From assembly GCF_900188155.1 (NCBI RefSeq), contig NZ_FZOG01000003.1:310001-374000 (forward strand): a DNA stretch of 64,000 nucleotides, written 5' to 3'. Below are positions 25,668 to 35,363 of the stretch, in pieces. Position 1 is the first letter of the stretch; every line of letters begins with the position of its first letter. The notes below the pieces were generated by a model, which was not told the origin of the DNA, ran no database searches, and saw only the letters and a program-made list of their open reading frames with translations. This DNA comes from Pseudomonas segetis (lineage in GTDB: Bacteria > Pseudomonadota > Gammaproteobacteria > Pseudomonadales > Pseudomonadaceae). Position numbers and translations under genes: made by a program.

Positions 25668-26441
25668 TCATGCCCAGCCTTCGAGGCGCATGGTCGCCCG
25701 CACCAGGCGTTGCTCTTCAAGCTCGATGTCTTTGAGATTGTCACGAATGCTATGTATGTGTTCGCGCGCGGCGCGTTGTGCCTGTTCCGGCAAGCGCTCG
25801 ATCACGGCGTGATACAGCCGTGAATGCTGGCGGTCGATCTGGCGCTTTTGCAGCGGCCGGTGATAAAGGTTGTTGACCGAGGCAAACACCGAGTTAAGCA
25901 TCAGGTCAGTCAGTGATTGCAGGGTGTGCAGCAGCACCGGGTTATGCGATGCCTCGCAAATGGCCAGGTGGAACGCATGGTCGAGTCGTGCATGTTCACG
26001 GGCATCAATTTCGCGTGTGTCGCTATGGGCGGCAAGCATTTCCTCATAGCGTCGGGTCAACAGCACAAAATCCGCGTCGGTGCCGCGCAGAGCGGCCAGT
26101 CGCGCTGATTCCGCCTCCAGCAGGCCGCGCACCTCCAGCAGATCGAACAAGGTACGCGGTTGTGAGCTGAACAGGTGCATCAAGGGGCTGGCATCACGGG
26201 TGCCGGTAAGCTGCGCCACCCGTGAGTTGCGGCCTTGAGCCGTGTCGATGATGCCGCGCCCGCGCAATACTTTCAGCCCTTCACGCAGGGCCGAGCGAGA
26301 GATACCGAGCTTCTCGCACAAGCGCCGCTCCGAGGGCAGCGGTTGGCCAACCTTGAGTACGCCATCGACGATAAGGCGTTCAATTCGCTCGGCGACCACA
26401 TCGCAGACCTGACGTCGTGCCGGGGTGATTTCTCCTGACAT
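25668..26441 (-). CDS. glcC: GntR/FadR-family regulator GlcC of the glycolate genes
   Basis: GlcC controls the divergent glc operon in response to glycolate-type effectors. The N-terminal winged helix (about residues 8-75) has the GntR pattern VGQPLPSERRLCEKLGISRSALREGLKVLRGRGII. The C-terminal all-helical FCD domain has the metal or ligand residues D and H expected of FadR-type proteins (HARLDHAFHLAICEASHN, then RQHSRLYHAVI). The start at 26441 follows AAAAGG; product 257 residues. A palindromic operator begins 14 bp upstream of its start codon, so autoregulation is likely. Confidence 0.93.
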   Translation of the reverse strand: MSGEITPARRQVCDVVAERIERLIVDGVLKVGQPLPSERRLCEKLGISRSALREGLKVLRGRGIIDTAQGRNSRVAQLTGTRDASPLMHLFSSQPRTLFDLLEVRGLLEAESARLAALRGTDADFVLLTRRYEEMLAAHSDTREIDAREHARLDHAFHLAICEASHNPVLLHTLQSLTDLMLNSVFASVNNLYHRPLQKRQIDRQHSRLYHAVIERLPEQAQRAAREHIHSIRDNLKDIELEEQRLVRATMRLEGWA

Positions 26442-26454
26442 TGGGCACCTTTTC

Positions 26455-26471
26455 AACTGGTAGGACCAGTT
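26455..26471. promoter_or_regulatory. GlcC operator 1 (glcC-proximal)
   Basis: A perfect palindrome AACTGGT-AGG-ACCAGTT. TGGT-N3-ACCA is the standard core of FadR-type GntR regulators. It overlaps the glcC ribosome site and thus could block glcC expression. Confidence 0.82.
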
Positions 26472-26563
26472 TTTAATTGTTGTTCAAGGGTCAATCAATA
26501 TAAACCGAGTTGCCAATGATTGCGGGCTTTATAGCAAGGTATCAATAAGACCTATTGCTTAAA

Positions 26564-26580
26564 AACTGGTCGTACCAGTT
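26564..26580. promoter_or_regulatory. GlcC operator 2 (glcD-proximal)
   Basis: A second perfect copy, AACTGGT-CGT-ACCAGTT, with its centre 109 bp from operator 1. The two sites differ only in the central 3 bp. The spacing is close to ten helical turns, so looping or cooperative binding is possible. Confidence 0.85.
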
Positions 26581-26657
26581 GTTGCGGTGCTAGACGCTCG
26601 ATCGCTGGCAGCTTAAACATAGGCGGCATAACTAGCCTGTGCATGTTTTGCATGGGC

Positions 26658-26668
26658 AATAACAATAA
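26658..26668 (+). promoter_or_regulatory. Candidate Hfq/Crc CA motifs in the glcD leader
   Basis: AATAACAATAA contains two overlapping AAnAAnAA matches (AATAACAA, AACAATAA), 24 bases before the glcD ATG. This suggests catabolite repression of the glc operon at the mRNA level. Confidence 0.5.
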
Positions 26669-26692
26669 CGCTGCTGTTGAAATGAGCCTGCC

Positions 26693-28192
26693 ATGAGCAT
26701 TGTTTACGACGAGCGAGTCGATGGCGTGCTGCCTAAAGTTGATAAGGCCGCGCTATTGAGTGAACTGCAAGCGCGCCTGCCCGACCTTGATGTGCTGCAC
26801 ACTGAAGAAGACCTCAAGCCATACGAGTGCGATGGCCTGTCGATGTACCGCACCACGCCGATGATGGTGGTGCTGCCTGAGCATATCGGGCAAGTCGAAA
26901 CCCTGCTGAAAATCTGTCACCAGCGCCAGGTTCCTGTCGTTGCGCGCGGTGCCGGCACCGGTTTGTCAGGCGGCGCCCTGCCTTTGGAGCAGGGGATTTT
27001 GCTGGTCATGGCACGTTTCAATAAAATCCTCGAAATCGACCCGGCCGGGCGCTTCGCTCGTGTGCAGCCGGGTGTGCGTAACCTGGCGATCTCGCAAGCC
27101 GCCGCGCCCTATGAGTTGTATTACGCACCGGACCCATCCTCGCAAATTGCCTGTTCGATTGGTGGCAACGTCGCTGAAAACGCCGGTGGCGTGCATTGCC
27201 TTAAATACGGCCTGACGGTCCATAACCTGCTCAAGGTTGAAATCCTTACCGTCGAGGGCGAGCGGATGACGCTGGGCAGCGATGCGCTGGACTCGCCCGG
27301 CTTTGATTTGCTGGCGCTGTTTACCGGCTCTGAAGGCATGCTCGGGATTGTCACCGAAGTGACGGTCAAGCTGCTGCCCAAGCCGCAGGTGGCCAAGGTC
27401 TTGCTGGCCAGCTTCGACTCGGTCGAGAAGGCCGGGCGCGCCGTGGGCGACATCATTGCCGCGGGGATTATTCCCGGTGGCCTGGAAATGATGGACAACC
27501 TGGCGATTCGCGCCGCCGAAGACTTTATTCACGCCGGTTATCCGGTGGATGCCGAGGCCATTCTGCTGTGTGAACTCGATGGTGTAGAGGCCGATGTTCA
27601 CGCCGATTGTGAACGGGTCAGGCAAGTGCTTGAAGCCGCAGGTGCAACCGAGGTGCGTCTGGCCCGTGACGAAGCAGAGCGTGTCAGGTTCTGGGCCGGG
27701 CGCAAGAATGCATTCCCGGCGGTGGGGCGTATTTCGCCGGATTATTACTGCATGGACGGCACCATTCCACGCCGCGAATTGCCTGGCGTGCTCAAGGGCA
27801 TTGCCGATTTCTCCGAGGAATACGGCCTGCGCGTGGCCAACGTATTCCACGCCGGTGATGGCAACATGCACCCGCTGATACTGTTCGATGCCAACCAGCC
27901 GGGGGAGCTTGAACGCGCCGAAGCCCTGGGCGGCAAGATTCTAGAGTTGTGCGTGAAAGTCGGTGGCAGCATCACCGGCGAACACGGGGTTGGCCGTGAA
28001 AAGATCAACCAGATGTGTTCGCAGTTCAACAGCGATGAGCTGACTCTGTTCCATGCGGTGAAAGCGGCGTTTGACCCCAGTGGCTTGCTCAATCCGGGCA
28101 AGAACATTCCTACCTTGCACCGCTGCGCCGAGTTCGGCTCGATGCACGTGCATCACGGTCAGTTGCCATTCCCTGAACTGGAGCGTTTCTGA
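26693..28192 (+). CDS. glcD: Glycolate oxidase FAD-binding subunit GlcD
   Basis: GlcD is the catalytic flavoprotein of the membrane-associated glycolate dehydrogenase GlcDEF, which oxidises glycolate to glyoxylate. Its 499 residues show the FAD_binding_4 domain (VVARGAGTGLSGGALPLEQG; DPSSQIACSIGGNVAENAGG, about residues 80-165). The FAD-oxidase C domain carries FHAGDGNMHPLILFD with the conserved metal-type His residues, and GSITGEHGVGREK. Its stop overlaps the glcE start by one base (TGATG), coupling translation. The Shine-Dalgarno before the ATG is weak (GAAATGAG). Confidence 0.96.
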   Translation: MSIVYDERVDGVLPKVDKAALLSELQARLPDLDVLHTEEDLKPYECDGLSMYRTTPMMVVLPEHIGQVETLLKICHQRQVPVVARGAGTGLSGGALPLEQGILLVMARFNKILEIDPAGRFARVQPGVRNLAISQAAAPYELYYAPDPSSQIACSIGGNVAENAGGVHCLKYGLTVHNLLKVEILTVEGERMTLGSDALDSPGFDLLALFTGSEGMLGIVTEVTVKLLPKPQVAKVLLASFDSVEKAGRAVGDIIAAGIIPGGLEMMDNLAIRAAEDFIHAGYPVDAEAILLCELDGVEADVHADCERVRQVLEAAGATEVRLARDEAERVRFWAGRKNAFPAVGRISPDYYCMDGTIPRRELPGVLKGIADFSEEYGLRVANVFHAGDGNMHPLILFDANQPGELERAEALGGKILELCVKVGGSITGEHGVGREKINQMCSQFNSDELTLFHAVKAAFDPSGLLNPGKNIPTLHRCAEFGSMHVHHGQLPFPELERF

Positions 28193-29256
28193 TGGTTGTG
28201 CGCCATGATGCAGACGCCAGCAAGGCGCTGCTAGAACAAGTGAATCAGGCCCTCAATAGCGGCACCAAACTGCGTATTCAGGGCGGTAACAGCAAGGCAT
28301 TTCTCGGCCGCAAGGTCGAAGGTGAAGTGCTCGATACCCGGGTCCATTGTGGCATTGTCAGCTACGACCCAACCGAGCTTGTAATTACCGCACGCGCAGG
28401 TACGCCGCTGGTTGATTTGCAAGCAGCGCTGGACGAAGCCGGGCAGATGCTGACCTGCGAACCTCCCCATTTTGCCGAAGATGCAACCGTCGGCGGCATG
28501 CTCGCTGCCGGTTTGTCCGGGCCGCGCAGGCCCTGGTCGGGTGCGGTACGTGATTTGGTGCTGGGCACTCGGGTCATCACCGGTTTTGGCAAGCATCTGC
28601 GCTTTGGCGGAGAAGTGATGAAAAACGTCGCCGGTTACGATGTTTCGCGCTTGATGGCCGGCAGTCTTGGTTGCCTTGGGCTGGTCACCGAGGTGTCGCT
28701 CAAGGTCCTGCCCAAGCCCCGTGAATGTGTCAGCCTGCGCTTTGAGGTCGATGTCGAGACGGCCCTGAAAAACCTGGCGGAGTGGGGCCAGCAGCCTATT
28801 CCGATCAGCGCTGCCAGCTATCACGACAATGCGCTGCACCTGCGTCTTGAAGGCGGCGAGGGTTCTGTCGCCTCGGCCCGTGAACGTTTGAGCTGCGAGT
28901 TGCTCGATGGCGATTACTGGCAGCAACTCAATGAGCATCAACTGCATTTTTTCCGCAGCGAAACGCCGCTGTGGCGTATCTCGGTACCGAACAACACCGG
29001 CGTATTGGCGCTGCCGGGCGAACAGCTGATCGATTGGGGCGGGGCGCAGCGCTGGCTCAAGTCCGATAGCGATGCCCAGACCATCCGCCGGATCGTCAGC
29101 GAAGCTGGCGGCCACGCCACCTGTTTCACTCCAGGCGCGTGCGACAGCCCGATGCCGCCGTTGAGTGCACCACTGCAGCGTTATCACCGTCAGCTCAAGG
29201 CCCAGTTGGACCCGCAAGGGATCTTCAATCCTGGCCGCATGTACCCCGAGGTTTAA
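28192..29256 (+). CDS. glcE: Glycolate oxidase FAD-binding subunit GlcE
   Basis: GlcE is the second flavin-type subunit of glycolate dehydrogenase. It has a shortened FAD_binding_4 domain with TKLRIQGGNSKAFLG, LVITARAGTPLVDLQAAL, EDATVGGMLAAGLSGPRRP and YDVSRLMAGSLGCLGLVTEV. The length of 354 residues is normal. It begins within the glcD stop codon and is followed 3 bp later by glcF, forming a tight cluster. No defects seen. Confidence 0.95.
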   Translation: MVVRHDADASKALLEQVNQALNSGTKLRIQGGNSKAFLGRKVEGEVLDTRVHCGIVSYDPTELVITARAGTPLVDLQAALDEAGQMLTCEPPHFAEDATVGGMLAAGLSGPRRPWSGAVRDLVLGTRVITGFGKHLRFGGEVMKNVAGYDVSRLMAGSLGCLGLVTEVSLKVLPKPRECVSLRFEVDVETALKNLAEWGQQPIPISAASYHDNALHLRLEGGEGSVASARERLSCELLDGDYWQQLNEHQLHFFRSETPLWRISVPNNTGVLALPGEQLIDWGGAQRWLKSDSDAQTIRRIVSEAGGHATCFTPGACDSPMPPLSAPLQRYHRQLKAQLDPQGIFNPGRMYPEV

Positions 29257-29259
29257 GCC

Positions 29260-30477
29260 GTGCAGACCAATTTAAGCGAACAAGCCAAGCGTCTGCCGCG
29301 TGCCGAAGAAGCCGAGAGCATTCTGCGCTCGTGCGTGCATTGCGGTTTTTGCAATGCGACCTGCCCGACTTACCAGTTGCTGGGTGACGAACTGGACGGC
29401 CCGCGCGGGCGCATCTATTTGATCAAGCAAGTGCTCGAAGGCCATGAAGTCACGGCCAAAACCCAGCAGCACCTGGATCGCTGCCTGACCTGCCGCAATT
29501 GTGAAACCACCTGTCCTTCAGGCGTTGATTATCACAACCTGCTCGATATCGGCCGCGCCGTGGTGGATGCCGCCGTGCCGCGCCCAGCCAGCGATCGCAT
29601 CTTGCGTGAAGGCCTGCGCTTGCTGACGCCGCGCCCGACACTGTTTAAATCCCTGACTCAGGTGGGGCAGGTGTTTCGTCCGCTGCTGCCGCAGACCTTG
29701 AAAAGCAAGTTGCCGCGAACCGTTCGCCCGGCCAAGGCCCGGCCTGCGGTTACCCATGCGCGCCAGGTGCTGATGCTCGAAGGCTGCGTGCAGCCGGGCC
29801 TGTCGCCCAACACCAATGCTGCGGCGGCGCGCGTGCTGGATAAGTTGGGCATTAGCGTCAAGCCGATTCAACAAGCCGGTTGCTGTGGCGCGGTGGACTA
29901 CCACCTCAATGCGCAGGAGGCCGGTCTTGAGCGCGCCCGGCGCAATATCGATGCCTGGCTGCCAGCGCTGGAGGCGGGTGCCGAAGCGATAGTGCAGACC
30001 GCCAGCGGTTGCGGTGCATTCGTCAAGGACTACGGCCATATGCTCAGGCACGACCCTGTCTACGCGAGCAAAGCCGCGCGGGTCAGCGCCCTGACCAAGG
30101 ACTTGGTCGAGGTGTTGCGCGATGAGCCGGTTGAAAGCCTCGGCGCTGATTCGGACAAGCGCCTGGCATTTCATTGCCCCTGCACCTTGCAGCATGCACA
30201 AAAGCTCGGCGGCGCGGTTGAAGCGGTGCTCGGGCGTATTGGTTTCAACCTCACCAGCGTGCCGGACAGTCACCTTTGCTGTGGCTCGGCAGGCACTTAT
30301 TCATTGACTCAGCCGCAACTGTCGAAGCAGCTGCGCGACAACAAGATGAACGCCCTCGAGAGCAGTAAGCCCGAGGTCATTGTCACCGCCAATATCGGCT
30401 GCCAGACCCACTTGGATGGTGCAGGACGCACGCCAGTAAGACACTGGATCGAGCTGGTCGAAGAAGCCCTTAATTAG
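29260..30477 (+). CDS. glcF: Glycolate oxidase iron-sulphur subunit GlcF
   Basis: GlcF passes electrons from the flavin subunits towards the quinone pool. Two 4Fe-4S motifs lie in the N-terminal part: CVHCGFCNATCP (residues 25-36) and CLTCRNCETTCP (about 75-86). Two CCG-type domains follow, with QAGCCGAVDYHL and HLCCGSAGTYSLTQP, which probably bind further cofactor or contact the quinone site. Translation starts with GTG at 29260, 3 bp after glcE, so it is probably coupled. Length 405 residues. Confidence 0.95.
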   Translation: MQTNLSEQAKRLPRAEEAESILRSCVHCGFCNATCPTYQLLGDELDGPRGRIYLIKQVLEGHEVTAKTQQHLDRCLTCRNCETTCPSGVDYHNLLDIGRAVVDAAVPRPASDRILREGLRLLTPRPTLFKSLTQVGQVFRPLLPQTLKSKLPRTVRPAKARPAVTHARQVLMLEGCVQPGLSPNTNAAAARVLDKLGISVKPIQQAGCCGAVDYHLNAQEAGLERARRNIDAWLPALEAGAEAIVQTASGCGAFVKDYGHMLRHDPVYASKAARVSALTKDLVEVLRDEPVESLGADSDKRLAFHCPCTLQHAQKLGGAVEAVLGRIGFNLTSVPDSHLCCGSAGTYSLTQPQLSKQLRDNKMNALESSKPEVIVTANIGCQTHLDGAGRTPVRHWIELVEEALN

Positions 30478-30487
30478 GATCTATGTC

Positions 30488-30889
30488 ATGCAAACCAAAG
30501 CAATTTTGAGCCAGCAGGAAGTCAACCGGATCATTGCCGCAGCGCGTAGCGAGGCCCAGCAAAACCAGTGGGCGGTGAGCATTGCCGTGGTGGATGACGG
30601 TGGTCATCCATTGGCCCTGGAGCGTCTTGATGGCTGCGCGCCGATTGGTGCCTATATCGCCACTGAAAAAGCGCGCACCTCTGCGCTGGGACGTCGTGAG
30701 TCAAAGGGTTACGAAGATATGGTAAATGGTGGGCGCAATGCATTTCTGTCGGCTCCGCTGCTGACCTCACTGGAAGGTGGTGTTCCGGTGATCATTGATG
30801 GCCAGGTGGTTGGCGCAATCGGGGTTTCCGGGGTGAAAGCCGAACAGGACGCACAAGTGGCTAAAGCGGGCGTGCAAAGCCTGAATTGA
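30488..30889 (+). CDS. glcG: GlcG/HbpS-family protein
   Basis: A 133-residue member of the GlcG (DUF336, HbpS-like) family, found in glc operons of E. coli and pseudomonads; its biochemical role is unsettled. Family hallmarks are WAVSIAVVDDGGHPLALERLDG, AYIATEKARTSALG and the C-terminal GGVPVIIDGQVVGAIGVSGVKAEQD. No signal peptide is seen, so a cytoplasmic site is likely. It lies 10 bp after glcF and 39 bp before glcB. Confidence 0.9.
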   Translation: MQTKAILSQQEVNRIIAAARSEAQQNQWAVSIAVVDDGGHPLALERLDGCAPIGAYIATEKARTSALGRRESKGYEDMVNGGRNAFLSAPLLTSLEGGVPVIIDGQVVGAIGVSGVKAEQDAQVAKAGVQSLN

Positions 30890-30928
30890 GTGGCTTGCCG
30901 GCCTACCGCAATTAATGGAGATGTGAAG

Positions 30929-33097
30929 ATGACTAATCAGCGCCTGCAAGTAGCTGCCAACCTGCAACGTTTTGTCGATGAAGAAGTACTGCCGGGCACC
31001 GGGATTGAACCCAAGGCTTTCTGGGCTGGTTTTGATGCGCTGGTGCATGACCTGGCCCCGCTTAATCGTCAGCTTTTAGCTGAGCGTGACCGCCTGCAGG
31101 TCGAACTGGACAACTGGCACCGTGCCAATCCCGGGCCTGTCAGCGACATGCCTGCGTATCGCAAATTTCTGGAGTCCATTGGCTACCTCTTGCCGCAGCC
31201 CGAAGCGGTCAGCGTCAGCACCAGCAATGTCGATACTGAAATAAGCAGCCAGGCTGGCCCGCAACTGGTGGTGCCGGTAATGAATGCGCGCTATGCCTTG
31301 AACGCCGCCAACGCCCGCTGGGGCTCGCTGTACGATGCGCTTTATGGCACCGATGCCATCTCCGAGGCTGATGGCGCCAGCAAAGGGCCGGGCTATAACG
31401 AAGTGCGCGGCGCCAAGGTCATTGCCTTTGCCCGCAATGTGCTGGACCAGGCTGCGCCATTGGCCAGCGGCTCCCATGCCGACTCGGTGCGCTACAGCGT
31501 GGTCGAGGGTCAGTTGCAGGTTGCCTTGCAAGACGGCTCAACTGTCGGCTTGAAAGCCCCCGAGCAGTTTGTTGGCTTGCAAGGTTCGGCCGATGCGCCC
31601 AGTGCGGTCTTACTGAAAAACCATGGCTTACACATTGAGATTCAAATCGACCCGAGCAGCCCAATTGGCAAGACAGATGCCGCAGGCGTCAAGGATCTGC
31701 TGATCGAAGCGGCGCTCTCGACGATTCTCGATTGCGAAGACTCGGTCGCGGCTGTCGACGCCGACGACAAGGTGGTGATCTACCGCAACTGGCTCGGCTT
31801 GATGAAAGGTGACCTGACTGAAACCCTGGAGAAGGGCGGCAAGCAGATTGTTCGTCGGCTCAATCCTGATCGCCAATATCAGACAGGCTCTGGCGCCGAA
31901 CTGACATTGCATGGTCGTTCATTGATGTTCGTGCGTAACGTTGGCCACCTGATGAGCAATCCTGCAATTATCGACGGTGAAGGCAACGAGATCCCGGAAG
32001 GCATACTCGACGGGGTGATGACCAGCCTGATTGCCTTGCACGACCTGCAACGCAAGGGTAACTCCCGTACCGGCAGCGTATACATCGTCAAGCCGAAAAT
32101 GCATGGTCCGGCCGAGGTTGCCTTTGCCAATCAGTTGTTTGCCCGTATCGAAACGCTGTTGGGCATGGCCAAGAACACCTTGAAGATGGGCATCATGGAT
32201 GAGGAGCGCCGTACCAGCGCCAACCTCAAGGCCTGTATCGCTGCAGCCTCTGAACGTGTGGCGTTTATCAATACCGGTTTCCTGGATCGCACCGGTGATG
32301 AAATGCACACGGCAATGGAAGCCGGCCCCATGTTGCGCAAGGGCGATATGAAATCGACGCCCTGGATTCAAGCCTACGAGCGTAACAATGTGCTGGTTGG
32401 CCTGGCCTGTGGCCTGCGCGGCAAGGCGCAGATCGGTAAAGGCATGTGGGCAATGCCGGACTTGATGGCCGACATGCTGGTGCAAAAGATCGGCCACCCA
32501 AAAGCGGGCGCCAATACCGCCTGGGTGCCTTCGCCAACCGCGGCGGTATTGCACGCCCTGCATTATCACCAGGTTGATGTGCAAGCGGTGCAGCGCGAGT
32601 TGGAGCTGATCGACCTTGGCGCACAACGTGACAGCCTGCTCAAGGACTTGCTCACAGTGCCAGTCGCCGTTGCGCCAAGCTGGAGCGACAGTGATATCCA
32701 GCAAGAGCTGGACAATAACTGCCAAGGGATCCTGGGCTATGTAGTGCGCTGGGTGGAACAAGGCGTTGGTTGTTCGAAAGTGCCGGATATCCACAACGTT
32801 GGCTTGATGGAGGATCGCGCCACCTTGCGTATTTCCAGCCAGCACATCGCCAACTGGCTGCGCCACGGTATCGTCAGCCCGCAGCAGGTCGAGGCAAGCT
32901 TGCAGCGCATGGCGGCGGTGGTTGACCAGCAAAATGCGGGCGACCCGTTATACCGGCCAATGGCGCCTGATTTTGCCCAGTCCGCGGCGTATCTGGCGGC
33001 GAGTGATCTTGTGTTCAAGGGCCGTGAGCAACCGAGCGGCTATACCGAACCATTGCTGCATGCATGGCGACTGCGTTTCAAGCAGCAGCATGGCTGA
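30929..33097 (+). CDS. glcB: Malate synthase G
   Basis: GlcB condenses glyoxylate with acetyl-CoA to malate, feeding glycolate carbon into the TCA cycle. The 722-residue size is that of isoform G. Recognisable segments are [48 protein letters not shown] (catalytic Glu/Asp area), [38 protein letters not shown] and [25 protein letters not shown]. The start at 30929 follows GGAGATG; an upstream in-frame ATG at 30890 directly touching the glcG stop is less likely. It is the last gene before a terminator. Confidence 0.96.
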   Translation: MTNQRLQVAANLQRFVDEEVLPGTGIEPKAFWAGFDALVHDLAPLNRQLLAERDRLQVELDNWHRANPGPVSDMPAYRKFLESIGYLLPQPEAVSVSTSNVDTEISSQAGPQLVVPVMNARYALNAANARWGSLYDALYGTDAISEADGASKGPGYNEVRGAKVIAFARNVLDQAAPLASGSHADSVRYSVVEGQLQVALQDGSTVGLKAPEQFVGLQGSADAPSAVLLKNHGLHIEIQIDPSSPIGKTDAAGVKDLLIEAALSTILDCEDSVAAVDADDKVVIYRNWLGLMKGDLTETLEKGGKQIVRRLNPDRQYQTGSGAELTLHGRSLMFVRNVGHLMSNPAIIDGEGNEIPEGILDGVMTSLIALHDLQRKGNSRTGSVYIVKPKMHGPAEVAFANQLFARIETLLGMAKNTLKMGIMDEERRTSANLKACIAAASERVAFINTGFLDRTGDEMHTAMEAGPMLRKGDMKSTPWIQAYERNNVLVGLACGLRGKAQIGKGMWAMPDLMADMLVQKIGHPKAGANTAWVPSPTAAVLHALHYHQVDVQAVQRELELIDLGAQRDSLLKDLLTVPVAVAPSWSDSDIQQELDNNCQGILGYVVRWVEQGVGCSKVPDIHNVGLMEDRATLRISSQHIANWLRHGIVSPQQVEASLQRMAAVVDQQNAGDPLYRPMAPDFAQSAAYLAASDLVFKGREQPSGYTEPLLHAWRLRFKQQHG

Positions 33098-33116
33098 TCG
33101 ACAAAAGTAATACCCG

Positions 33117-33147
33117 GCCCCGACCGCTTTTAGCTGTCGGGGCTTTT
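33117..33147 (+). terminator. Rho-independent terminator after glcB
   Basis: An 8-bp perfect GC-rich stem GCCCCGAC / GTCGGGGC with an 11-base loop, followed by TTTT. It lies 20 bp after the glcB stop and separates glcDEFGB from glcA. Confidence 0.88.
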
Positions 33148-33261
33148 GAGCATTGGCGCCGACCTCGGCTAAACGCTGGGGTTGGCGTCACATAGTCCTG
33201 CGTAGACCACACAGGACTGAGTGCGTGGCGCCGGGCAAGACCCGGAAAATATGCGGTTCAC

Positions 33262-33272
33262 AAAAAGAACAA
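33262..33272 (+). promoter_or_regulatory. Candidate Hfq/Crc CA motifs in the glcA leader
   Basis: AAAAAGAACAA contains two overlapping AAnAAnAA matches ending directly at the Shine-Dalgarno AGGAA, 12 bases before the ATG. This position suits translational repression by Hfq/Crc. Confidence 0.55.
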
Positions 33273-33284
33273 GGAACCAAGCTA

Positions 33285-34985
33285 ATGAGTCAAACACTGT
33301 TGTCCATATTGGCCTTTGTGCCATTGATACTTGCGGGCGTATTACTGATTGGCTTTCGTTGGCCAGCCAAGTATGCAATGCCCGTGGTCTTCTTCCTCAC
33401 CGCAATCATCGGCCTGACCGCATGGGATATGTCCCTGGTCCGGGTTGTTGCCTCAAGCTTGCAGGGGTTGATCCTGACTGCTGCGATCCTGTGGATCATC
33501 TTTGGCGCGATCCTGTTGCTCAATACCCTCAAGCATTCGGGTGGCATCAGTGCCATTCGTCGCGGCTTTTCCGGCATCAGCCCGGACCGTAGGGTGCAGG
33601 CGCTGATCGTAGCCTGGTTGTTCGGTTGCTTTATCGAGGGTGCGTCAGGCTTCGGTACACCCGCTGCAGTGGCTGCACCTTTGCTGGTTGCGCTGGGCTT
33701 CCCGGCATTGGCTGCGGTGGTGCTGGGCATGATGGTGCAGTCGACACCGGTATCTTTCGGTGCGGTCGGTACACCAATGCTGGTGGGTGTTGTCGGGGGC
33801 CTGGACAAGACCGGGATGACTGCACAACTGGCGACAGTGGGCAGCAGTTGGGACATCTTCTTCCAGATGATCGTCTCGCGCGTGGTGATCATGCACGGCG
33901 TAATCGGGATACTGATGCCGCTGTTCATGCTGGCGATCATGACGCGCTTTTTCGGCAAGAACCAATCGTGGAAAGAAGGCCTGCAAATGGCGCCGTTCGC
34001 GATCTTTACCGGTTTGGCCTTCTCTCTGCCGTACATGGCTGCCGGGGTTTTCCTCGGGCCAGAGTTCCCATCGATGATCGGTGCGCTGGTTGGCTTGTCG
34101 ATTGTGATTCCAGCTGCCAAAGCCGGCTTCTTGCTGCCCAAGCAGACCTGGGACTTTGCCGATGCCAAAGATTGGCCGGCGGAGTGGATGGGCAAGATCG
34201 AGATGAAAATCGAAGATATCGCGGGCAAGACCCCGATTTCCGTGCCAATGGCATGGGCGCCTTATCTGCTGCTGGCGGTGTTCCTGGTTGCATCTCGGGT
34301 GTTTCCTGAACTCAAGGCTGCCTTGAGCGCGGTCAGCTTTGGCTGGAGCGATATCCTCGGTGAAACCGGTGTTTCTGGCTCCATCCAGCCGTTGTTCCTG
34401 CCGGGTGGCATTCTGTGCATCGTGGTGCTGGTGACCTTCTTTCTGCATCGCATGCGTGCGTCGGAGATGGCGGCGGCTATCGGTGAGTCGAGCCGCACGC
34501 TGTTGGGGGCAGGTTTCGTGCTGATCTTCACCATTCCGATGGTGCGTATCCTGATCAACTCGGGCGTCAACGGTTCAGACCTGGTGTCCATGCCGGTGGC
34601 AATGGCTCAGCTTGTTGCCGATAGCGTAGGCGGTATCTATCCGTTGTTCGCGCCTGCCGTTGGTGGCCTGGGTGCCTTTATCGCGGGCTCCAATACCGTT
34701 TCCAACCTGATGCTGTCGCAGTTCCAGTACAACGCTGCCGGCCTGCTTGGGGTGTCCGGTGCGATGATGGTTGCCGCACAGTCGGTCGGAGCGGCGGCGG
34801 GTAACATGATTGCCATTCACAACGTGGTAGCTGCATCGGCCACAGTCGGCTTGCTGGGACGTGAAGGCATCACCTTGCGTAAAACCATGCTGCCAACCCT
34901 GTATTACCTCCTGGCGGCAGGTAGCCTGACGCTGATTGCGATGTACGGTATGGCCATCAGCGATCCACTGCTGGCAGCTGGCTAA
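33285..34985 (+). CDS. glcA: Glycolate/L-lactate permease (GlcA/LldP family)
   Basis: A lactate-permease-family symporter that brings in glycolate and possibly L- or D-lactate. It has about 12-14 membrane segments in 566 residues with the family's invariant stretches: [42 protein letters not shown] and [19 protein letters not shown] near the end. Position next to glcB favours GlcA. The start at 33285 has AAGGAA 7 bases upstream. It has its own leader and lies after the glcB terminator, so it is probably transcribed separately. Confidence 0.93.
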   Translation: MSQTLLSILAFVPLILAGVLLIGFRWPAKYAMPVVFFLTAIIGLTAWDMSLVRVVASSLQGLILTAAILWIIFGAILLLNTLKHSGGISAIRRGFSGISPDRRVQALIVAWLFGCFIEGASGFGTPAAVAAPLLVALGFPALAAVVLGMMVQSTPVSFGAVGTPMLVGVVGGLDKTGMTAQLATVGSSWDIFFQMIVSRVVIMHGVIGILMPLFMLAIMTRFFGKNQSWKEGLQMAPFAIFTGLAFSLPYMAAGVFLGPEFPSMIGALVGLSIVIPAAKAGFLLPKQTWDFADAKDWPAEWMGKIEMKIEDIAGKTPISVPMAWAPYLLLAVFLVASRVFPELKAALSAVSFGWSDILGETGVSGSIQPLFLPGGILCIVVLVTFFLHRMRASEMAAAIGESSRTLLGAGFVLIFTIPMVRILINSGVNGSDLVSMPVAMAQLVADSVGGIYPLFAPAVGGLGAFIAGSNTVSNLMLSQFQYNAAGLLGVSGAMMVAAQSVGAAAGNMIAIHNVVAASATVGLLGREGITLRKTMLPTLYYLLAAGSLTLIAMYGMAISDPLLAAG

Positions 34986-35005
34986 GCCTTGATCTAGAAG
35001 GGGTT

Positions 35006-35027
35006 CTGCCCGTCTTTCGACGGGCAG
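35006..35027 (+). terminator. Hairpin terminator after glcA
   Basis: A 9-bp perfect stem CTGCCCGTC / GACGGGCAG with a TTTC loop, 20 bp after the glcA stop. The U-rich stretch (CTTTTA) begins some 8 bases later, so efficiency is uncertain. Confidence 0.6.
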
Positions 35028-35141
35028 TCCAGGGCTTTTATTGGCTCAGTGGCAATGGGCAGTCGTCGCTCAACCGCTTGGCGCACTGGCGCATTTACGG
35101 TAGTTTCCCGCGCATAGCCCTGAGATTCACCTGAGGTTGAC

Positions 35142-35309
35142 ATGAAGAAGTGGCAGTGCGTGGTATGTGGTCTGATTTACGATGAGCGTCTGGGCTGGCC
35201 AGATGAAGGCATTGCGCCTGGAACGCTGTGGCAAGATGTGCCGGAAGACTGGCTATGCCCGGACTGCGGCGTAGGCAAGGCAGATTTCGAGATGATCGAG
35301 ATCGGTTGA
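35142..35309 (+). CDS. rubA: Rubredoxin
   Basis: A 55-residue one-iron electron carrier. The translation from the ATG at 35142 starts [15 protein letters not shown] and has the two CxxCG iron knuckles: C6/C9 and C39/C42 (WLCPDCG), with the conserved aromatic and PEDW residues between. It probably accepts electrons from the NADH-dependent reductase encoded 262 bp downstream, serving alkane hydroxylases or oxygen/peroxide detoxification. PAO1 has two rubredoxin genes here as I remember it; only one is present in this window. AGGTTGAC precedes the start. Confidence 0.95.
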   Translation: MKKWQCVVCGLIYDERLGWPDEGIAPGTLWQDVPEDWLCPDCGVGKADFEMIEIG

Positions 35310-35363
35310 TCCACTATCAGCGGAGCCCCGCATGGGGCTGCGCTGGCCAGTGCTGCAAAGCAA

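Noticed and set aside
35324-35339. AGCCCC/GGGGCT hairpin as the rubredoxin terminator
   Set aside because: No U-tract follows; the hairpin at 35364-35392 with seven T is the better terminator.
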